From assembly GCF_021390435.2 (NCBI RefSeq), contig NZ_JAJVCN010000005.1:545804-609803 (forward strand): a stretch of 64,000 bases of DNA. The letters are read 5' to 3'. This document shows positions 59,789-64,000 of the stretch, piece by piece. The notes beneath the pieces are model-generated. The model was not told the DNA's origin. It ran no database searches and was given only the letters and a program-made list of their open reading frames with translations. Positions within the stretch are counted from its first letter, which is position 1. Every line of letters begins with the position of its first letter. The translations under genes and the position numbers were made by a program. This stretch comes from Kibdelosporangium philippinense (GTDB lineage: Bacteria > Actinomycetota > Actinomycetes > Mycobacteriales > Pseudonocardiaceae).

Positions 59789-61326
59789 GGCTCTGGCACA
59801 AAGTTGGTGGTGGCGCTAGATTCGGTTAGTTGCCGAGCCGGAGACAGCGTCGGAGAAGGTCGAAGTTCGCGCGGCCGTACATGGCTCTTTTGACCGCCTT
59901 CAGTTTCGCCACGGTGCCCTCGACAGCGCCGCTGCTCCAGGCGAGGGTGAGTCCATGGCGGACGGCGTCGTAGTCCTTGAGCAGACCAGCGGCGAATCCT
60001 TGGAGTTGAGTGAATTCGCTCTCCTGGGCTGCGGCGATCCAGGTGCTGGCTGCGGCGTTGGCGCAGCATCCCACCGAAGTCGCCGACCAGCTGATCAACG
60101 GTGCGCAGCACGGGACACCGCTCCAGCATCCGGGTGAGATCCGCTTGGTCGGACTCGGTGCGGTCAACGGCAGGGCGGATGATCCACCCGGTGACCTCGC
60201 GGGGTTTGGACGTGACTACTGGGATTGCGGTCGGCGGTGTGGCGCCGGTGCGCCACGTGTGTAGCAGTCGACACACTGATCGCGCGGCGCCTCGGTGGCC
60301 GCGCTCGCGCAGTTCGGTGGCCAGAATGGCGGCGTTGGTGCAGCCTTCTTCCCAACGCTTGACCAGGTAGCCGACGTGCGAATCGAGCGCCCTGCCCCGC
60401 TTGGTTACCTGGGTGAGTAATTTCCTCGGCGGTGGCGGCTCGGGCGTAGCGGCGTACTGCTTTCTCGTCGGGTTGAGCGCCTTGCTGATCGCGGTGTTCC
60501 CGATTCCCGTGTCCCACAATGCATGGACCTCGGTCCATCGGGTGACGGGTCAGCTCGGCCCTGCGCGTCGTCTGCCACTGGAGCGAGAGTGGGGACGGGC
60601 TGGGCTGCCGCCGCGGCACCAGGCTGATCGTGCAGGCACTTCCGGTGGGCGCGCAGCCACTCGGCGAACGTGTCGCTCAGGCGGTCCGATAACAGGTCCG
60701 CTGTTCGGTGGGTGTCCATGTCGACCAAGACGTTGCTGTAGTGGTTTCCCTTCCTGAAAGCGAAATCGTCGATCCCGAGTACGGTCACGACACCGGGTTC
60801 GGGTACGGGTAACCCACGGATCAGGCGTAACAGGGTCATGCGGGACACGTCCATGGCCAAGTGCTGAGTCATCCGCTGGCCGGGCGGGCCACCCGGGGCC
60901 AACGCGACCCGCTCCAGGATGCCGCGCAGCAACGGGGTCCGGCGGGCGTGCGCGGTGGTCAGGCCGGGCACTTGCTCGGCGAAGGTGGCGGGGGCGCAAT
61001 CGGGATTGCCGCAGACGAATCGACGGACCTGCAGGCAGATTGCGGTCCCGGTCCCGGTCCCGCCGATCGCGGCATCGGACAGGTGCCGCTGGTAACGGCT
61101 GTGTACCCGCTCGGACCGAAGCCCGCAACCTGAGCAGACGGCGGCCAGCGCGGTGGTGCTGGCATAGATCCGCACGGTCGCCCCTGGCGGGTGACCTGCT
61201 GGATGTGCAGGCTGGCCAGATGCGGGAGCAAGGTCGCCAGATCAAGATCGTCACACCCGAAACATGATCAACTACAGCACCACTCCATGATCATTAGAGT
61301 CGCGTCACCAACTTTGTGCCAGAGCC
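59789..61326 (-). mobile_element. Broken ISL3-family insertion sequence, 1538 bp
   Basis: The left end GGCTCTGGCACAAAGTTGG recurs in reverse complement at the right end (61326 inward), a 21-bp identical inverted repeat. No clean target duplication is seen at the flanks. The transposase is interrupted in several frames, so the element is not autonomous. Confidence 0.85.
59826..61254 (-). pseudogene. Degenerate ISL3 transposase
   Basis: Pieces of one ISL3 transposase appear in different frames: LPHLASLHIQQVTRQG near 61230, then YASTTALAAVCSGCGLRSER with the zinc-ribbon, VLGIDDFAFRKGNHYSNVLV, the catalytic region with the first Asp, and at the C-terminus GLTLAWSSGAVEGTVAKLKA with RAMYGRANFDLLRR. 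At least three frameshifts lie between them, including one near 61190. Confidence 0.8.
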
Positions 61327-61428
61327 AGTTTTCACGTGCCGTCGACAACGGTCCTTACGTCATCTAAGTGGATGTCTTGTCGGGCTTTGTCCTTACGTGA
61401 GCCAATTGGACTGGATTTGAGAACGCCG

Positions 61429-61635
61429 TTACCACAGGGTGGGAATCATGGGTGGTTGTTCTCTAAATTCGCCGGTGACGTCAATCACTCGGTCGTGTAA
61501 CCCGAATGGTGGTGTATTGAGAATGTTACGCATGGTTATCGTGATGTACGCGCTACTGGGAGCGTCAATGTCCGTCAATTCAAAACGCGGATAGTTTGGT
61601 CGCGTTGGAACGGCTTTGGAGAGTGGTGCTAGCAC
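61429..61635 (-). CDS. Hypothetical 68-residue ORF, possibly a gene fragment
   Basis: Reads PNYPRFELTDIDAPSSAYIT, MRNILNTPPFGLHDRVIDV and TGEFREQPPMIP. The sequence is of normal complexity and looks like a real protein end, but the start (GTG, no ribosome site) is doubtful and I recognise no family. Might be the 3' part of the frame at 61740-61895 after decay. Confidence 0.35.
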   Translation of the reverse strand: MLAPLSKAVPTRPNYPRFELTDIDAPSSAYITITMRNILNTPPFGLHDRVIDVTGEFREQPPMIPTLW

Positions 61636-61739
61636 GCATTGGCCCTATGAGTAGCGTTAGTCTGTTGCTAAACGTCAATGGTGAACTCGCTTACCGGGAG
61701 AGCGGTCAGTTTCCAGTCGTCGACACCCACGGCTGGTTG

Positions 61740-61895
61740 CTAAAGTTTAGCGATGGTCGTCGCTAACTGGTCGGAGGCGAGATTGACGCTTACGTCTGCA
61801 TCGCGGACGTCGAACCCATAACGATAAGTCGAGCCTGGAATGTGCGGGGGTCGGCACTCCGCAAATCCGCCCACTTTGCGTGTCAAATTGACCAT
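61740..61895 (-). pseudogene. Hypothetical fragment with in-frame stop
   Basis: From ATG 61895 the frame reads RKVGGFAECRPPHIPGSTYR, YGFDVRDADVSVNLASDQLA, TTIAKL, then TAG at 61742, after which the same frame continues QPAVGVDDWKLTALPVSEFT to another TAG. The sense on both sides of the stop suggests a once longer protein. Family not recognised. Confidence 0.4.
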
Positions 61896-61957
61896 CAGAA
61901 CCCGTGTGGTGTTTATTGGTCTGTCAGGTATCGCTATATGAAACGGAGGGTCGAGAT

Positions 61958-62326
61958 ATGTCGGTAGGAAAATTTGTGAGCCGTTTTGGCGTGGCCGCTG
62001 CTGTTGTGGCCGCTATCGCTGTTCCGCAGGCAGGCGTGGCAGGGGCTGAGACTAACAATGAACTCGTCGTGGGCGGTGTCGTTCAGCCATTGGGGTGGCC
62101 TGCTAACTGTCACACGGAAATCACCCATTACACTACTGTGGCGGCTATTTGCACCAATAGTAATGGAGGAAAGTGGCAGGCTATTGCTATCTGTTTTAGC
62201 AAGGAGCTGAATCGGACCACTTACCGTTACGGTAACTGGGTTAACAGGTATGCCTCATTTGCATATTGTCACGGAGAAGAACGTGTGACTTCCACCGGTA
62301 TCAATTCATCCCCCGACCCACTCTAA
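61958..62326 (+). CDS. Small secreted four-cysteine protein
   Basis: 122 residues from ATG 61958 with GGAGGG upstream. A signal peptide ends near AGAETN (residue 29). The mature domain has four Cys (ANCHT, AAICTN, IAICFS, AYCHG) in the layout 'C...C..GKWQAIAIC...G-x-W...S/A-x-A-x-C', the same as the split gene just downstream. The family is a common type of secreted actinobacterial protein of unknown role. Lower GC than the core genome, as is the surrounding region. Confidence 0.72.
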   Translation: MSVGKFVSRFGVAAAVVAAIAVPQAGVAGAETNNELVVGGVVQPLGWPANCHTEITHYTTVAAICTNSNGGKWQAIAICFSKELNRTTYRYGNWVNRYASFAYCHGEERVTSTGINSSPDPL

Positions 62327-62356
62327 TTCGCTATGTCTGTCTGAAAGGAACATTTT

Positions 62357-62550
62357 ATGAGACGAGCTCTGTTCGCATCTGTAGTAGCCGGGCCGCTAAT
62401 GGCCGGTGCAGTCTTGGTCACCCCTGGGGCTGCAATGGCAGCTGCTCCCGCGCCTTGGCCGGAGAACTGTTCGGACTGGCAGAATGGGATAGCCTGGCAG
62501 GGAGTCTGTTATGCTGGTACTGGACGGTTTAAAGCGGTTGTAGACTGTAG
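62357..62550 (+). pseudogene. 5' part of a second secreted four-Cys protein, cut by an IS
   Basis: ATG 62357 with AAAGGA upstream. A signal peptide to about residue 29 (AMAAAP), then ENCSDWQNGIAWQGVCYAGT, RFKAVVDC. The IS inserts at TAG. The frame continues at 63437. Together the two parts encode 107 residues without any frame change (324 nt), so loss is due to the IS alone and is recent. Confidence 0.8.
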
Positions 62551-62588
62551 GAGCGTTATTCTGGCGACTTGATCACCTCAAAATAGGA

Positions 62589-62653
62589 CAACGACCCCAG
62601 GCAAGTAAGATCGTTTTCCTCTCGCAGAAGACAACTTACAGGCGGGGTCGTTG
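62589..62653 (+). repeat. Hairpin before the transposase start
   Basis: CAACGACCCC (62589-62598) pairs with GGGGTCGTTG (62644-62653), which contains the TTG start codon at 62651. In mRNA it would hide the start, a known way IS elements limit transposase synthesis. Confidence 0.55.
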
Positions 62654-63415
62654 CGTTATCAGTCTACTACAGGGCTTGCTGCTGACCAGATCCAGGAGCT
62701 TGTCGCGCGCATCTGGCAGATCATCCAATGCCATGAGAACCAAGCGTGGCCTCCGACCGTGGGACTGTATCGCGCTGTCGTGATCACTTTGGTGTACGTC
62801 CGACAGAATCTGAACCAGGCGGCCGTGGGCGATCTGTTCGGCGTCAGTCAGTCGACCGTATCGCGGATCTATCGAGGCATTCTCCCATTGATTGGGCAGG
62901 CCCTGTGCCTGCACATTCCAAACCTCAAGGAGGCCATCCGCGGCCGGCTCGTCCTGGTCGACGGAACCGATGTCCCGACCGGCAACCGTGCTGGTCACGA
63001 AGACAACTTCTCCGGCAAGCGGCGCCGCGCGGGGCTGAACATCCAGGTCGCCGCCGATACGGAGGGAGGCCTGCTGGGAATATCCGCCCCTCTGCCTGGC
63101 TCGATGCATGACCGGAAAGCGTTCGCCGAGTGTGACTGGGAAGATCTTCTGGCCGAGACCTCAGTCATCGGTGACCCTGCCTATCAGGGCACTCACACGA
63201 TTACGCCTCGCAAAAAGCCAAAGGGCGGCGAGCTCTCGGCTGGCGACAAGGTGAACAATAAATTCATCTCCTCACTTCGATCCGCCGTCGAGCGATGTAT
63301 CGCGCATATCAAGAACTGGAAGATGATTGCGACCGGCTATCGAGGACGCCTTTCCGAGCTCCCCAACATCATCCGGATCATCACATCGCTCGAGTTCTAT
63401 CGACTCGGCTGGTAA
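62651..63415 (+). CDS. DDE_Tnp_4-type transposase
   Basis: 254 residues from TTG 62651. N-terminal HTH (GDLFGVSQSTVSRIYRGI) and DDE region: LVLVDGTDVPTG (first Asp), VIGDPAYQGTHTITP (second Asp), and the Glu in SLRSAVERCIAHIKNWKM. Complete and intact, in line with the intact inverted repeats; the element may be active. Confidence 0.88.
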   Translation: MRYQSTTGLAADQIQELVARIWQIIQCHENQAWPPTVGLYRAVVITLVYVRQNLNQAAVGDLFGVSQSTVSRIYRGILPLIGQALCLHIPNLKEAIRGRLVLVDGTDVPTGNRAGHEDNFSGKRRRAGLNIQVAADTEGGLLGISAPLPGSMHDRKAFAECDWEDLLAETSVIGDPAYQGTHTITPRKKPKGGELSAGDKVNNKFISSLRSAVERCIAHIKNWKMIATGYRGRLSELPNIIRIITSLEFYRLGW

Positions 63416-63436
63416 CCCTCATGAATAACGCTCTAG

Positions 63437-63566
63437 GTCTAATCTTACAGGTGAGCTATTCCGTCGTGAAGCTGCGGTTTGGAATACTATTGGCAACGTT
63501 TCTCAAGCCAGTTGCCCGCCCAATACTTGGCCTTACCAGGGCGGCGTTTTGATGCGAAACGACTAA
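63437..63566 (+). pseudogene. 3' part of the second secreted four-Cys protein
   Basis: Continuing from 62550 after the IS and one TAG copy are removed, the codons read RSNLTGELFRREAAVWNTIG, then NVSQASCPPNTWPYQGGVLM and RND with a TAA. The fourth Cys (QASC) fits the pattern of the sister gene at 61958. This frame is not a conventional ORF in the present sequence because its start is across the IS. Confidence 0.75.
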
Positions 63567-63893
63567 CGGCGGAGGGGCCTTGTTGGCTAAGGTGTGAGTC
63601 GTCGTGCGTTTTGCGCATTGCGACTCACGCCCTGGCGACGAGATATCCCTGGGCAGTATCGAGGCCCAGGTTGTGTATTCGACGAATCAGGTAGGAATCG
63701 CCACAATCGCTAACCTTGCGGACGCGATACCTGCTGTCGAGTCGGGAGTTTAATCGGCTGATCGCCCGCTCAGATCAACAAAGCGGGTGTTTCAATGCGA
63801 CCCGCGAACAGTTTAGGGCAGGATTTCAGTCAAGGTCGTAATGTCTCTGATCTCGTTGGCGGGATGTACCCATTGAGGTGATCTCAGCGACTT
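63567..63893. other. 327-bp region with hairpin and a possible EAL-domain remnant
   Basis: A hairpin (GTGAGTCG 63594-63601 with CGACTCAC 63621-63628) may be a terminator. On the minus strand, 63625-63773 reads ERAISRLNSRLDSRYRVRKV and ends NLGLDTAQGYLVARA; the last part resembles the C-terminus of EAL domains. No start codon; a fragment at best. Confidence 0.35.
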
Positions 63894-64000
63894 TCACGCG
63901 ATCTTGCCGTGTTCGAAATGCGTGAGGACAAGGGCGGCTTTGATGATGTCGCCGATCTTGCTGGGGTTGGCGGTGAGATGCCGCAGGCTGCGCCAGCGTT
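63894..64000 (-). CDS. C-terminal end of an unidentified gene (runs off the window)
   Basis: Reads RWRSLRHLTANPSKIGDIIK, AALVLTHFEHGKIA and a TGA at 63894. The composition is coding-like with a helical pattern. It may belong to a transposase, given the region, but I cannot assign a family from 34 residues. Confidence 0.35.
   Translation of the reverse strand, partial: RWRSLRHLTANPSKIGDIIKAALVLTHFEHGKIA

Larger units (their letters stand above)
61327..61957. other. AT-richer region with fragmentary ORFs
   Basis: Lower GC than the rest of the window. Two minus-strand frames look protein-coding: 61429-61635 and 61740-61895, described separately. Several in-frame stops separate them. It lies between the broken ISL3 element and the secreted-protein genes. 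Confidence 0.5.
62551..63433 (+). mobile_element. IS5-superfamily element (DDE_Tnp_4), 883 bp
   Basis: GAGCGTTATTC at 62551-62561 recurs in reverse complement at 63423-63433. TAG flanks both sides (62548-62550 and 63434-63436) as a 3-bp target duplication. Single transposase gene inside. Confidence 0.88.

Noticed and set aside
61647..61766. Plus-strand 39-residue frame opposite the low-GC fragments
   Set aside because: No ribosome site, overlaps the more protein-like minus frame, no homology.
1..64000. tRNA, rRNA, CRISPR and riboswitch candidates
   Set aside because: None was found by eye; in particular metF and folE lack recognisable riboswitch structures upstream. A covariance-model search could reveal what visual reading misses.

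Overview
The window is chromosomal DNA of a high-GC actinobacterium, most likely a member of the Pseudonocardiales (Amycolatopsis/Lentzea/Kibdelosporangium type). Supporting evidence: the order DUF3046-recA-recX, a succinate dehydrogenase of the mycobacterial Sdh1 type, an lppM/metF/prenyl synthase block in the same order as in Mycobacterium, an exo-beta-D-glucosaminidase of the Amycolatopsis CsxA type, two SOS boxes of the actinobacterial TCGAAC-N4-GTTCGA form, and many genes whose -10 box lies 6-8 bases before the start codon (leaderless style). No tRNA, rRNA or CRISPR array was seen.

Layout. 0-24 kb is mostly housekeeping and catabolism: a secreted alpha-galactosidase (partial), a lipoprotein, a crtE-crtI pair, metF, lppM, a DUF885 peptidase, a TetR-controlled aldo/keto reductase, a proline-rich secreted protein, an SOS-boxed HEPN gene overlapping a maleylpyruvate-isomerase-like gene, a tandem VOC protein, an MFS exporter, peptide deformylase, a GntR regulator with ACC deaminase, a flavoprotein reductase with folE and a divergent SufR-like regulator, and csxA. 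24-27 kb is an accessory patch: an orphan nucleotide-cyclase-like protein, a DUF1801 protein, an IS5/IS427-type element and a dead ehuD-like permease. 27-42 kb holds the helicase lhr, a two-component system divergent from a four-gene membrane cluster of metal-handling appearance, an aminotransferase, and a tetronate (four-carbon acid sugar) operon with twin operators.

42-51.5 kb: an Hsp70-like membrane chimera with an acetyltransferase, a YCII protein, the recA locus with an exceptionally long RecX, then a decayed two-gene unit (DUF6973 protein plus lipoprotein) split by an IS1182 element. 51.5-59.5 kb: eda-edd, the sdhCAB operon and a TetR gene. 59.5-64 kb is a lower-GC, decaying mobile region: a broken ISL3 element, fragmentary ORFs, and two related small secreted proteins, one of which is cleanly split by an 883-bp IS whose removal restores a 107-residue reading frame.

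The strongest candidates for undescribed biology are the two-component/four-gene membrane cluster (34.3-37.7 kb) with its duplicated W-D-x2-W-H...P-H motif, the SOS-boxed HEPN operon (11.6-12.95 kb), the RecX with a roughly 400-residue disordered extension, and the paired small secreted cysteine proteins (62-63.6 kb).
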